DNA of 19,467 nucleotides from an uncultured Clostridia bacterium (GTDB lineage: Bacteria; Bacillota; Clostridia; Oscillospirales; Ruminococcaceae), in the NCBI GenBank assembly GCA_947165805.1, contig CAMVBT010000008.1, positions 1-19,467 of the forward strand. Reading direction: 5' to 3'. Positions 1-8,488 of this stretch are shown piece after piece (positions within the stretch are counted from its first letter, which is position 1; each line of letters starts with the position of its first letter). The notes beneath the pieces are model-generated. The model made no database searches and was not told the DNA's origin. It saw nothing but the letters and a program-made list of their open reading frames with translations. The translations under genes and the position numbers were made by a program.

Positions 1-184
1 AAAGCACCACCACCGCGACGCGGCATTCGCGTATCGCCTGCATTATCTCCGTAGGATAGGAGCTTCCGGGCGGTATGGATTCGGGAGCCTTCCAGCAGGA
101 TATGCCGTTCTGCTCGAGCACGGCCTTTATCCTCAGAGCGAGTTCGTTTTCCTCGCTTTTGTAGCTGATAAAAACGTCTGCCAT
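1..184 (-). CDS. TIR-domain protein, N-terminal part (runs off the window)
   Basis: Seen: an open frame starts with ATG at 184 and runs off base 1, giving 61 residues. It opens with ADVFISYKSEEN, continues with a helix ending LEQNGISCW, then KAPESIPPGSSYP and an IMQAIRECR helix leading into a hydrophobic strand. Known: this order (FISY strand, box-2-like CW.AP..IPPG, then a helix and a VVVL strand) is the hallmark of bacterial TIR domains of the TIR_2 type. Such proteins are often NAD-cleaving defence effectors, signalling adaptors or scaffolds. The catalytic glutamate and any partner domain lie outside the window, so enzyme activity cannot be judged. Start choice: a good Shine-Dalgarno (AAGGAAG) sits about 8 bases upstream. 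The ATG lies 12 bases after the upp stop codon, so the gene looks co-transcribed with upp. Function here is unknown. Confidence 0.83.
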   Translation of the reverse strand, partial: MADVFISYKSEENELALRIKAVLEQNGISCWKAPESIPPGSSYPTEIMQAIRECRVAVVVL

Positions 185-196
185 AGTCTGTCTTCC

Positions 197-838
197 TTAC
201 TTCGTGCCGAAGATGCGGTCGCCGCCGTCGCCGATGCCGGGGACGATGTAGAGGTCTTCGTTGAGGTGGTCGTCAAGAGCGCCGCAGAAGATGTCTACGT
301 CGGGATGCTTCGACTGAACGTATTCGATGCCCTCGGGACAGGTCACTACGGACAGCACCTTGATCGTTCTCGCTCCGGCTTCCTTTACCACGTCTATCGC
401 CTTGGCAGCGGTCTTTCCGGTGCCTATCATCAGGTCGAGGATTATGACTTCGCGCTCCTCGATGTCAAAGGGAAGCTTGTTGTAGTACACCTGTAAGCCA
501 TCGGGCTCGCTGTCCGAACGGCAGATGCCGATATGTCCCACCTTCGCGGCAGGCACAAGTGCCGTGGCTCCGTCCACCATGCCCAGCCCCGCGCGCAGTA
601 CGGGAACGAACGCGACCTTTCTGCCGGATATCACATTCGAGTTCGCTATGGCTATCGGGGTCTGCACCTTTATCTGTTTAAGGGGCAGGTCACGGGTCGC
701 CTCGTAGGTCATGAACATCGTGACCTCCCCGACCAGCTCGCGGAACTCCTTCGAGCCCGTGTTCTTGTCGCGCAGGAGCGTCAGCTTGTGCTGTAAGAGC
801 GGGTGGTCGAGAATGTGGAGTTTGTCATTATTGTACAT
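197..838 (-). CDS. upp: Uracil phosphoribosyltransferase
   Basis: Makes UMP from uracil and PRPP in the cytosol (pyrimidine salvage). Seen: 213 residues, close to the usual length of about 209. The N-terminal HILDHPLLQHKLTLLRDKNT block, the PVLRAGLGMVDG block (residues 79-90) and the C-terminal GIGDGGDRIFGTK (201-213, uracil-binding end) are all typical. The PRPP loop lies at about 135-143 and reads DLMIGTGKT where most homologues have D-P-M-(L/I)-A-T-G-(G/N)-(S/T), a small deviation. It is downstream of rpiB, whose reading frame overlaps the upp start by 11 bases, implying translational coupling. A TIR-domain gene follows after 12 bases. The start is fixed by the MYNNDKLHILDHP beginning shared with the family. 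Confidence 0.97.
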   Translation of the reverse strand: MYNNDKLHILDHPLLQHKLTLLRDKNTGSKEFRELVGEVTMFMTYEATRDLPLKQIKVQTPIAIANSNVISGRKVAFVPVLRAGLGMVDGATALVPAAKVGHIGICRSDSEPDGLQVYYNKLPFDIEEREVIILDLMIGTGKTAAKAIDVVKEAGARTIKVLSVVTCPEGIEYVQSKHPDVDIFCGALDDHLNEDLYIVPGIGDGGDRIFGTK

Positions 839-1274
839 TGTTCTTTCCCTCCAGTGCTGTTATCTTGTCGACCCGCAGGGCGTGTCTGCCGCCCTCGAAG
901 TCAGTGTGCAGGAACACGTCAAGGGACTCGGTCACGGAACCTACACCCATCGTGCGTCCTCCGAAGCATATAACGTTCGCGTCGTTGTGCAGGCGCGTAT
1001 ATTTCGCGGCGTACCAGTCATAGCAGAGCGCCGCGCGTATGCCGTTTATCTTGTTCGCCGCCATTGAGATGCCTATGCCCGTGCCGCAGACAAGTATGCC
1101 CTTGTTTTCGGGGCTTTCGAGCACCCTGCGGCATACAGCCTCCGCGATGTCCGGGTAATCCACGGTCTCGCCGTTGCAGCCGAGGTCAGCGTACTCAAAG
1201 CCGTTCTCTTTCAGATGCTCTATCAGCGCGAGCTTCATATCGTAGCCCGCTCTGTCACAGCCTAAATATATCAT
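828..1274 (-). CDS. rpiB: Ribose-5-phosphate isomerase B
   Basis: Interconverts ribulose 5-phosphate and ribose 5-phosphate (non-oxidative pentose phosphate pathway), supplying ribose 5-phosphate for PRPP, the co-substrate of the Upp protein encoded just downstream. Seen: 148 residues, family-typical length. The GILVCGTGIGISMAANK block (59-75) carries the expected active-site Cys63, and RLHNDANVICFGGRTMG (94-110) carries His96. The C-terminal FEGGRH is normal. Oddity: the N-terminal GCDRAGYDMK has Arg8 where the family normally has Asp-His. The codon is AGA, so this is not a one-base change from a His codon. The gene overlaps tsaB by 4 bases and upp by 11 bases, so it belongs to the same transcript. 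Related lacA/RpiB sugar isomerases cannot be fully excluded, but the context fits RpiB. Confidence 0.94.
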   Translation of the reverse strand: MIYLGCDRAGYDMKLALIEHLKENGFEYADLGCNGETVDYPDIAEAVCRRVLESPENKGILVCGTGIGISMAANKINGIRAALCYDWYAAKYTRLHNDANVICFGGRTMGVGSVTESLDVFLHTDFEGGRHALRVDKITALEGKNNVQ

Positions 1275-1978
1275 TGCGCTTTCTCCTTTTCCCTTGCAAG
1301 TCTTTCACGTTCAGCCTGCGGCAGCCGCAGGTATTTCGGCATCAGCGCCGCCGCGCTTATGTCCGGATATCCCGCAGCGGCAAGGCACACTCCCGTGCCG
1401 CTCTGATACCGCAGAGCCGCCGGTGCGAGCTTTATCCGGTCTCCGCCGAATTTCCCGAAGCACAGCTCCGCGCCGTCGCCGCAGAGCATCACTTCCCTGT
1501 CCGGGTACTTTTCGTCAAGCTCCGCTTTCAGTTCGGGTATCATCAGCGCCCTGTCATCGCAGAGCCGCGTGACCGTGCCGTTCTTTACCTCGAACAGCGC
1601 GTTGTACACCTGACTCACGCGCGCGTCCATTACCGCGCAGACAAGCCCCTCATACAGCATGAAGTTATACGCCATCGCGTGCAGGGTCGATACCTCACGG
1701 CAGGGCTTCCCGAGCCCGTACGCCATGCCCTTGACCGCCGCAGCGCCGATGCGCAGCCCCGTGAACGAGCCGGGACCCGCCGATACCGCGAACACGTCTA
1801 TGTCGGAGAGCGCGGTCTTTGAATTGTCAAGAAGCGACTGCACCAGTGGCATAAGCGTCTGCGAATGGGTGATCTTGTTGTTCAGGAAGCCCTCCGCTAT
1901 GATGCGCGGGCTTTCTCCGAGCTCGCAGACCGCGGCGCTCACGCTCACGGCGGAGCTGTCTATGCCGAGTATCTTCAT
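1271..1978 (-). CDS. tsaB: tRNA threonylcarbamoyladenosine biosynthesis protein TsaB
   Basis: TsaB is the inactive Kae1-like scaffold that pairs with TsaD and, with TsaE, forms the complex adding threonylcarbamoyl to A37 of ANN-decoding tRNAs. Seen: 235 residues with the family opening MKILGIDSSA, the ITHSQTLMPLVQSLL block, SAGPGSFTGLRIG (about residues 66-78) and the following KGMAYGLGKPCREVSTLHA. The C-terminal half is variable, as usual. It overlaps the tsaE stop by 4 bases upstream and the rpiB start by 4 bases downstream, both ATGA-type couplings. The catalytic partner gene tsaD is not in this window. The start is set by the conserved first residues. Confidence 0.95.
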   Translation of the reverse strand: MKILGIDSSAVSVSAAVCELGESPRIIAEGFLNNKITHSQTLMPLVQSLLDNSKTALSDIDVFAVSAGPGSFTGLRIGAAAVKGMAYGLGKPCREVSTLHAMAYNFMLYEGLVCAVMDARVSQVYNALFEVKNGTVTRLCDDRALMIPELKAELDEKYPDREVMLCGDGAELCFGKFGGDRIKLAPAALRYQSGTGVCLAAAGYPDISAAALMPKYLRLPQAERERLAREKEKAQ

Positions 1979-2412
1979 TCGGGCTCACCTGCCTTCCGGA
2001 CGGTTATGCGGCGGGTATTCTCTCCCGTCTTTTCTATGTCAGCCAGCCAGACGCTTTCAAGCTCGTCCGCCAGCGCGGGGATATTCTCGCTCCACTCGAC
2101 GGCTATTATGCCGCCGCGGTCGAGGTAATCGAAGAACCCCGTCGCGTACAGGTCGTCAAAGCTGTCTATGCGGAACAGGTCAAAATGGAACAGCGGCAGT
2201 CTGCCCCCGTGATACTCGTTGACTATCGCGAAGGTGGGGCTCACAACGGTGTCGGTGATGCCGAGATACCGCGCTATGCCCTTTGTGAAGTGGGTCTTGC
2301 CCGCGCCCATTTCCCCCGTGTACAATACCGTGTCGCCCGCTTTCAGCTCCGCCGCGAACTTCTCCGCCGCGGCTGACGTCTCTTCGGGCGAGGCGGTCTC
2401 AAATATCATCAT
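1975..2412 (-). CDS. tsaE: tRNA threonylcarbamoyladenosine biosynthesis ATPase TsaE
   Basis: TsaE is the small P-loop ATPase that drives turnover of the TsaBD complex in t6A tRNA modification. Seen: 145 residues, with Walker A GEMGAGKT at 33-40, the SPTFAIVNEY block at about 58-67, HFDLFRI at 76-82 and VEWSENI near 105-111, all in the family order and spacing. The ATG is one base beyond the fhs stop codon. Two ATG codons are adjacent at the start (2412 and 2409), and either could serve. No strong ribosome binding site is visible, so initiation probably depends on translation of fhs. It is followed by tsaB with a 4-base overlap. Confidence 0.95.
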   Translation of the reverse strand: MMIFETASPEETSAAAEKFAAELKAGDTVLYTGEMGAGKTHFTKGIARYLGITDTVVSPTFAIVNEYHGGRLPLFHFDLFRIDSFDDLYATGFFDYLDRGGIIAVEWSENIPALADELESVWLADIEKTGENTRRITVRKAGEPE

Positions 2413-2413
2413 A

Positions 2414-4084
2414 TCAGAACAGACCCGAGATATTGCCGTCGTTGTCGATGTCTATCGTGTACGCAGCGGGCTTCTTCGGGAGACCGGGCATCGTCATTAT
2501 GTCGCCTGTATAGACAACTATGAAGCCCGCTCCGGAGGACAGCTTTATGTCGCGTACCGTGATATTGTAATTCGTGGGCAGTCCGAGCTTCGCCGGGTCG
2601 TCGGAGAGCGAATACTGCGTCTTTGCCACGCATATCGGGATATCGGCCTTGCCGATCTCCTCGATCTTCGCGAGAGCCTTCTCGGCCTGCGCGGTGTAGA
2701 TAACGCCGTCAGCGCGGTAGATCTCCTTCGCGATCTTCTCTACCTTCTCCTTTACTGGGAGCTTCTCGTCGTACAGCGGCTTGAAATCCGCGCCGCCCTT
2801 TTCAATGACCTCGCAGACCTTCTTCGCAAGGTCGATGCCGCCCTCGCCGCCCTTGGCGAATACCTCGGACATCGAATACTCGACTCCGCACTCCGCGCAT
2901 ATCTCCTCGATGATCTTTATTTCAGCGTCCGTGTCGGTGCCGAAGCGGTTGAACGCTACAACTACGGGTATGCCGTACTTGCGCATATTCTCTATGTGTG
3001 TTTTCAGGTTCACGGAGCCCTTTTTCAGCGCCTCGGTGTTCTCTTTGCCGAGGTCGGCCTTCGCGACGCCGCCGTTGTATTTCAGCGCCCTTATCGTCGC
3101 AACGAGCACCACGCAGTCGGGCTTTAAGCCGGCAAAGCGGCACTTGATGTCGAAGAACTTCTCCGCGCCGAGGTCGGAGCCGAAGCCTGCCTCGGTGATG
3201 CAGTAGTCGCCGAGCTTGAGAGCCAGCTTCGTAGCACGCACGCTGTTGCAGCCGTGAGCTATGTTCGCGAACGGACCGCCGTGGATTATCGCGGGGTTGT
3301 TCTCGAGCGTCTGAACGAGGTTCGGGTTTATCGCGTCCTTGAGCAGCGAAGCCATTGCTCCCACAGCGTTCAGGTCGCGCGCGTAGACGGGCTTGCCGTC
3401 ATAGGTGTACGCCACGAGGATATTGCCGAGGCGTACTTTCAGGTCTTTCAGGTCGTCCGCAAGGCAGAGGATAGCCATTATCTCCGTCGCCACGGTGATG
3501 CGGAACTTCTCCTGTCTCGGAACGCCGTCAACGCGGCTGCCCATGCCGATCACGCAGTTTCTCAGAGCGCGGTCGTTCATATCGAGGCAGCGGTCTATCT
3601 GGATCATTCTCTGGTCTATGCCGAGCTCGTTGCCCTGCTGGAGGTGGTTGTCTATTATCGCACAGAGCAGGTTGTTCGCCGCTGTTATCGCGTGCATATC
3701 GCCCGTGAAATGCAGGTTTATGTCCTCCATGGGGACTACCTGCGCATAGCCGCCGCCCGCGGCACCGCCCTTGACGCCGAATACCGGACCCAGCGAGGGT
3801 TCACGCAGCGCAAGTACGGAGTTCTTGCCGATCTTGTGCATACCTTCGGACAGACCTATGCTTGTGGTGGTCTTGCCCTCGCCCGCGGGAGTGGGATTGA
3901 TCGCGGTGACGAGTATCAGCTTGCCGTCGGGCTTATCCTTCATACGGTTGATGCACGCCTGCGATATCTTCGCCTTGTAGTGTCCGTAGGGCTCGAGCTC
4001 GTCCTCTGTTATGCCGAGCTTTTCCGCTATTTCGGTGATCTTCTTCATTTTCGCCTGCTGGGCGATCTCGATGTCTGTGAGCAT
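2414..4084 (-). CDS. fhs: Formate--tetrahydrofolate ligase
   Basis: Activates formate with ATP and tetrahydrofolate to give 10-formyl-THF, feeding purine and initiator fMet-tRNA synthesis and one-carbon metabolism in clostridia. Seen: 556 residues, the normal full length. The P-loop [11 protein letters not shown] lies at about 64-74. The following [25 protein letters not shown] region and the [12 protein letters not shown] segment are highly characteristic, as is the C-terminal LPKKPAA. It is the first gene of a minus-strand unit. A strong promoter lies at 4146-4174, and an AAGGAG ribosome binding site at 4094-4099 sits 9 bases before the ATG. tsaE starts one base after its stop. Confidence 0.98.
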   Translation of the reverse strand: MLTDIEIAQQAKMKKITEIAEKLGITEDELEPYGHYKAKISQACINRMKDKPDGKLILVTAINPTPAGEGKTTTSIGLSEGMHKIGKNSVLALREPSLGPVFGVKGGAAGGGYAQVVPMEDINLHFTGDMHAITAANNLLCAIIDNHLQQGNELGIDQRMIQIDRCLDMNDRALRNCVIGMGSRVDGVPRQEKFRITVATEIMAILCLADDLKDLKVRLGNILVAYTYDGKPVYARDLNAVGAMASLLKDAINPNLVQTLENNPAIIHGGPFANIAHGCNSVRATKLALKLGDYCITEAGFGSDLGAEKFFDIKCRFAGLKPDCVVLVATIRALKYNGGVAKADLGKENTEALKKGSVNLKTHIENMRKYGIPVVVAFNRFGTDTDAEIKIIEEICAECGVEYSMSEVFAKGGEGGIDLAKKVCEVIEKGGADFKPLYDEKLPVKEKVEKIAKEIYRADGVIYTAQAEKALAKIEEIGKADIPICVAKTQYSLSDDPAKLGLPTNYNITVRDIKLSSGAGFIVVYTGDIMTMPGLPKKPAAYTIDIDNDGNISGLF

Positions 4085-4145
4085 GGTGTTGTTCTCCTTT
4101 TCTTCTGCTTATGAACGAAAGTTCGGGTTGAAATGGTTATATAAT

Positions 4146-4174
4146 ATTATAACATATATCCGATGTTTTTTCAA
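4146..4174 (-). promoter_or_regulatory. Sigma-A type promoter of fhs operon
   Basis: On the minus strand, TTGAAA (4174-4169) is followed by exactly 17 bases and then a perfect TATAAT (4151-4146). The surroundings are AT-rich. Predicted transcription starts near 4139, giving a leader of about 55 nt before the fhs ATG at 4084. No riboswitch-like structure is evident in that short leader. Confidence 0.85.
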
Positions 4175-4183
4175 TATGAACAG

Positions 4184-4218
4184 AAAAAAATCTTTCCTCC
4201 GCTTTCGGCGGAGGAAAG
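4184..4218 (-). terminator. Rho-independent terminator after parC-like gene
   Basis: An 11-bp perfect stem (4208-4218 pairing with 4192-4202) has a 5-base loop at 4203-4207. On the minus strand it is followed by A and then seven Ts (4190-4184). It lies 12 bases beyond the parC-like stop codon and upstream of the fhs promoter, so it cleanly separates the two minus-strand units. Confidence 0.92.
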
Positions 4219-4230
4219 AAGTGTCCCGGC

Positions 4231-6453
4231 TTATTCAAACGTGATCTGGTTTATGTCCTTATCCGACATAGCGCCTGCCGCGGGAACGGTCTTGCTGCGG
4301 TATTTGTCCGCGTCGTCGAGCATTCCCTCCTCGTAGAGCTTTGCTGTTTCGAGCTCTGTTCTTGTCAAGCGCATTACCTGAACACCCTGCGTGTCGCGGG
4401 CGGCCTTGGGCAGCACCAGTGCAGACGGGAATATCAGTATCTTCCCCGCCGCCGACTGCAATATGAACTCGCAGTCCTCGGCTATCTTATACATCGCCAC
4501 CAGCTCCGAGCCGTCGAAGTAGGCGTTCGCCAGCTTGCGGCGCTTCGTTTTCGTCTCGAATGACGAGAGCGGCACCTTGGCGCACTTTCCGTTCCTGAAA
4601 AACAGCACGATATGCCCGGAATAGTCCTCGGTCGGTATCATCTTCACGATCTTCTCGTCCTGCTCCATTTCGAGCTTCGCGGGGACGTAGTCGCCCATAA
4701 GGCTCGCCTTGGTGTCGGCGAAGTCGTTGACGCAGGACTTGTAGACCTGATGCTTGTCGGTGAAGAACAGCAGGTCTGTCTTTCCGGTGAGCTCCTGCGC
4801 GAAGACTATGCTGTCGCCCTCTTTGAGCTTCTGTTCCCCGCTCATGCGGAGCGACTGCGCGGTTATGCGCTTGAAGTAGCCCTCGGCTGTGAGGAAGCAG
4901 TTGACGGTGTATTCGGGTATGCTCTCCTCCTCCTCGTCCTCGTCGTCAAAGGGCTCTGCGAACAGCGTTCTGCGCGGCTGGCCGTACTTGTCGGCTATCT
5001 CGGTCAGCTCGTTTATTATGATCTTCTTGATCTTGCGCGGGCTTTCGAGGGTCTCCTCCATGTCCGCGATGTCGTTTTTCAGGTTCTCGATCTCGTCGGT
5101 GCGCTTTAAGATATACTCGCGGTTGATGTGGCGCAGCTTTATCTCGGCGACGTACTCCGCCTGCACCTCGTCGATGCCGAAGCCTATCATCAGGTTCGGG
5201 ACTACCTCGGCTTCCTCGTCGGTCTCGCGGATTATCTTTATCGCCTTGTCGATGTCGAGCAGTATCTTTTTCAGACCGAGCAGAAGATGAAGCTTCTCCT
5301 TCTTCTTCCCCAGCTCAAAGAATATCATGCGCTTCACGCACTCGATACGGAATGATATCCATTCGTCAAGTATCTCGTAAACGCCCATGACGCGCGGATT
5401 CCCGGCTATCAGTATGTTGAAGTTGCAGGAGAACACGTCCTGGAGCGGCGTCAGGCGGAACATCTTGCGCATGAACTCGTCGGGGTCCTTGCCCTTTTTG
5501 AGATCAAATGTCAGCTTGAGTCCCGACAGATCGGTCTCGTCGCGGATATCGGATATCTCGGTGATCTTTCCGAGCTTGACGAGCTCGAGCACCTTGTCTA
5601 TTATCGCTTCCACAGTTGTTGTGGGCGGTATCTCCGTCACCTCGATGCAGCGGGAGTCGCGGTCGAACGTATATTTTCCGCGCACCGTGACGCTGCCGCG
5701 GCCTGTTTTGTATATCTTCTGCATCTCCTCGTCGTTGGCGACTATATAGCCTCCGCCCGGGAAGTCCGGCCCCATGAGGGTCGAGGAAACGTCGTGCTCG
5801 GGGTCCTTCATCATCGCTATCGTGGTCTCGCATATCTCGCGCAGGTTGAACGAGCAGATATTGCTCGCCATGGAGACCGCTATACCGATATTGCTGTTGA
5901 CCAGCACCGACGGGAACCGCACCGGGAACAGAACGGGCTCGGTCAGTGTGTTGTCGTAGTTGGGAACGAAATCAACGGTATCCTTGTCGATATCTCCGAA
6001 CATCTCCGCGCAGATAGGCTCGAGCTTCGCCTCGGTGTATCGGGACGCGGCGTAGGACATATCGCGGGAGTAGGCCTTTCCGAAGTTGCCCTTGCTGTCT
6101 ATGAACGGGTGGAGCAGGGCTCCGTTGCCGCGGGCGAGGCGCACCATTGTCGCGTATATAGCCTGATCGCCGTGGGGGTTGAGCTTCATTGTCTGGCCGA
6201 CGATGTTTGCGGACTTAGTCCGCGCACCTGTCAGCAGTCCCATTTTGTACATCGTATAGAGCAGCTTTCTGTGCGAGGGCTTGAAGCCGTCTATCTCCGG
6301 CAGCGCGCGGGAGACGATGACGCTCATCGCATACGGCATATAGTTCTCTTCGAGGGTATCGACGATGTTTTTCTGTTCTATCTGTCCGGCGCCTTCGATA
6401 TAGGCGTCGAATCTGGTTTTCTTTGTGGTTCCTTCTGCTCTCTTTTTCTTCAT
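4231..6453 (-). CDS. parC: Type IIA topoisomerase A subunit (ParC/GyrA-like)
   Basis: DNA breakage-reunion subunit of a type II topoisomerase, partner of the ParE-like gene 40 bases upstream. Seen: 740 residues. The winged-helix region contains FKPSHRKLLYTM (57-68). The catalytic tyrosine is Tyr139 in AASRYTEAKLEPI, preceded by Arg138. The C-terminal half has degenerate beta-pinwheel blades (for example TDLLFFTDKHQVYKS and HIVLFFRNGKCAKVP) and a DTQGVQVMRL blade. No GyrA-box (QRRGGRG-like) is visible, favouring ParC over GyrA. Oddity: the quinolone-region motif at 94-101 reads HGDQAIYA, so Gln97 and Ala101 replace the usual Ser and Asp/Glu. The sequence is divergent from textbook ParC, so the symbol is provisional. 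An acidic run (DDEDEEEE) lies near the end of the coiled-coil/tower region. Intrinsic terminator downstream. Confidence 0.88.
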   Translation of the reverse strand: MKKKRAEGTTKKTRFDAYIEGAGQIEQKNIVDTLEENYMPYAMSVIVSRALPEIDGFKPSHRKLLYTMYKMGLLTGARTKSANIVGQTMKLNPHGDQAIYATMVRLARGNGALLHPFIDSKGNFGKAYSRDMSYAASRYTEAKLEPICAEMFGDIDKDTVDFVPNYDNTLTEPVLFPVRFPSVLVNSNIGIAVSMASNICSFNLREICETTIAMMKDPEHDVSSTLMGPDFPGGGYIVANDEEMQKIYKTGRGSVTVRGKYTFDRDSRCIEVTEIPPTTTVEAIIDKVLELVKLGKITEISDIRDETDLSGLKLTFDLKKGKDPDEFMRKMFRLTPLQDVFSCNFNILIAGNPRVMGVYEILDEWISFRIECVKRMIFFELGKKKEKLHLLLGLKKILLDIDKAIKIIRETDEEAEVVPNLMIGFGIDEVQAEYVAEIKLRHINREYILKRTDEIENLKNDIADMEETLESPRKIKKIIINELTEIADKYGQPRRTLFAEPFDDEDEEEESIPEYTVNCFLTAEGYFKRITAQSLRMSGEQKLKEGDSIVFAQELTGKTDLLFFTDKHQVYKSCVNDFADTKASLMGDYVPAKLEMEQDEKIVKMIPTEDYSGHIVLFFRNGKCAKVPLSSFETKTKRRKLANAYFDGSELVAMYKIAEDCEFILQSAAGKILIFPSALVLPKAARDTQGVQVMRLTRTELETAKLYEEGMLDDADKYRSKTVPAAGAMSDKDINQITFE

Positions 6454-6493
6454 TTCACTTATCCGTTTCTTCTTTTTTATACTGCAATTCCGC

Positions 6494-8488
6494 TCAGCTC
6501 AGGTCGAGGTCATCGAGGTACTTGCTGCCGAACTCGGCGATGTAGTCCTTGCGTCCCTGTAGGTTGTCGCCGAGCAGCAGGTCGAACATCTCCTGCGTCT
6601 CCTGTGCGGCCGAGGGCAGGGCTTGTATAAGCCTGCGGGTGTCGGGATTCATCGTGGTCAGGGACATCATCTCCGGCTCGTTCTCGCCGAGACCCTTCGA
6701 GCGCTGTATGGTGTATTTCTTCTCGCCTATCTCACTGAGTATGCGGGTCTTTTCAGCCTCGGTGTAGGCAAAATATGTCTTGTCCTTCGTGTTTATCTCA
6801 TAAAGCGGAGACTCCGCGATATATACATAGCCCTCGCGTATCAGAGTAGGCGTGAGGCGGTACAGCATCGTGAGCACCAGAGTGCGTATCTGAAAGCCGT
6901 CCACGTCCGCATCGGTGCAGATGACCACCTTGTTCCAGCGCAGATTGTCAAGGCTGAAACTCGATAAGTCCTTGTTCGCCTTCGATGTCACCTCTACCCC
7001 GCAGCCCAGCACGCGCAGCAGGTCGGTGATTATCTCGGACTTGAATATCTTGTCGTAGCCCGCTTTCAGGCAGTTGAGTATCTTTCCACGTATCGGCATT
7101 ACCGCCTGATACTCGGAGTCGCGCGCAAGCTTCACCGAGCCCAGCGCCGAGTCGCCCTCCACAATGTATATCTCGCGCTTCGATACGTCCTTGCTGCGGC
7201 AGTCAACGAACTTTTCCACGCGGTTCGAGAGGTCGAGCGTGCCGGTCAGCTTCTTCTTCGTGCCGGCGCGTATCTTGTCGGCGTTCTCGCGGGCGCGCTT
7301 GTTTATCATCACCTGCTCGCATATCTTCACCGCCTCGTCGGGGTTTTCAAGGAACCATACCTCGACGCAGTGCTTCAGCCAGTCGCGCATCGCTTCATAT
7401 ATGAACTTGTTCGTTATCGCCTTTTTCGTCTGGTTTTCGTAGCTCGTCTGCGTCGAGAAGTTCGCCGAGATGAATACCAGACATTCCTCGATGTCGCTGA
7501 ACTGTATCGAGCTTTCGCCCTTGTTGTACTTGTTGTTCGCTTTCAGCCAGCCGTCTATCTGCGACGTGAGCGCCTGACGCATGGCCTTTTCGGGACTTCC
7601 GCCGTGCTCCAGCCACGAGGAGTTGTGATAGTGCTCGATGAGCTTGACCTTGTTCGAGAAGGCAAGCGCGGCATGGAGCTTCACCTTGTACTCGTCCTTG
7701 TCCTCGCGGTCTCTGCCCTGCCGCTGAGCCGACCAGTCCTGCGGTGTGCCTATCGCGGTATCTCCCACGATCTCTTTCAGATAATCCGTGATGCCGTGCT
7801 CATAGCAGTATTCCTTCTCGTCGAAGGTGCCGTCCTCGTTCTCGGTGCGGTAAACGAACACAAGTCCGTCATTCACTATCGACTGGCGGCGCAGTATATC
7901 GTCTATATAATCGTCGCCTATGTCGATATCCGTGAACACGTCCAGATCGGGCTTCCAGCGTATCACCGTGCCGCTCTGTCCGCTGCTGCGGGTGCGTATG
8001 AAGCCCTTGCCCTCCTTGTCCGCCGTGACATTGAAGCCCTTCTCGAAGCGCAGCGAATAGTGCCACGTCCCGTTGTCCGCCTCGACGTCCATATACTCCG
8101 CCGCAAACTGCGTTGCGCACAGTCCGAGACCGTTCAGTCCCAGCGCGAACGAATAATTGTCCCCGGAGTTGTTCTCATACTTGCCGCCCGCGTAAAGCGT
8201 GCAGAATGCCAGCTCCCAGTTGTACTTGTCCTCGTTCCTGTTGAAGTCTATCGGTATGCCGCGCCCCTCGTCGGCAACCTCCAGCGACATATCCGCGTAG
8301 CGCGTTATCACTATCCTCTTTCCGAAGCCCTCGCGCGCTTCGTCTATCGAGTTCGAGAGTATCTCAAATACCGAGTGCCGGCAGCCCTCTATTCCGTCCG
8401 ACCCGAATATTACCGCCGGACGCTTCCTCACCTGATCCGGCCCTTTCAGCGATTTCAGGCTGTTGTCGTCGTAATTCTTCTTTGCCAT
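6494..8488 (-). CDS. parE: Type IIA topoisomerase B subunit (ParE/GyrB-like)
   Basis: ATPase and TOPRIM subunit of a type II topoisomerase, partner of the downstream ParC-like gene. Seen, numbered from the ATG at 8488 (664 residues): GHKL N-box with Glu42, Asn46 and Asp49-Glu50; DEGRGIP at 73-79; GLNGLG at 117-122, where GyrB/ParE usually have G-L-H-G-V-G; QTK loop at 353-355; TOPRIM residues EGDSA at 444-448 and DADVD at 526-530; PIRGKILN at 465-472. The DADVD motif continues GFQIRTL rather than the common GAHIRTL. These deviations mark a divergent branch. Start: an in-frame GTG at 8500 would add four residues, but ATG 8488 has GGGG about 6 bases upstream while the GTG has only an A-run, so 8488 is preferred. 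The leader carries a repeat element (8508-8560). Confidence 0.88.
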   Translation of the reverse strand: MAKKNYDDNSLKSLKGPDQVRKRPAVIFGSDGIEGCRHSVFEILSNSIDEAREGFGKRIVITRYADMSLEVADEGRGIPIDFNRNEDKYNWELAFCTLYAGGKYENNSGDNYSFALGLNGLGLCATQFAAEYMDVEADNGTWHYSLRFEKGFNVTADKEGKGFIRTRSSGQSGTVIRWKPDLDVFTDIDIGDDYIDDILRRQSIVNDGLVFVYRTENEDGTFDEKEYCYEHGITDYLKEIVGDTAIGTPQDWSAQRQGRDREDKDEYKVKLHAALAFSNKVKLIEHYHNSSWLEHGGSPEKAMRQALTSQIDGWLKANNKYNKGESSIQFSDIEECLVFISANFSTQTSYENQTKKAITNKFIYEAMRDWLKHCVEVWFLENPDEAVKICEQVMINKRARENADKIRAGTKKKLTGTLDLSNRVEKFVDCRSKDVSKREIYIVEGDSALGSVKLARDSEYQAVMPIRGKILNCLKAGYDKIFKSEIITDLLRVLGCGVEVTSKANKDLSSFSLDNLRWNKVVICTDADVDGFQIRTLVLTMLYRLTPTLIREGYVYIAESPLYEINTKDKTYFAYTEAEKTRILSEIGEKKYTIQRSKGLGENEPEMMSLTTMNPDTRRLIQALPSAAQETQEMFDLLLGDNLQGRKDYIAEFGSKYLDDLDLS

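Noticed and set aside
4085..4145. Riboswitch in the fhs leader
   Set aside because: The predicted leader is only about 55 nt and shows no conserved riboswitch core or stable stem by eye.
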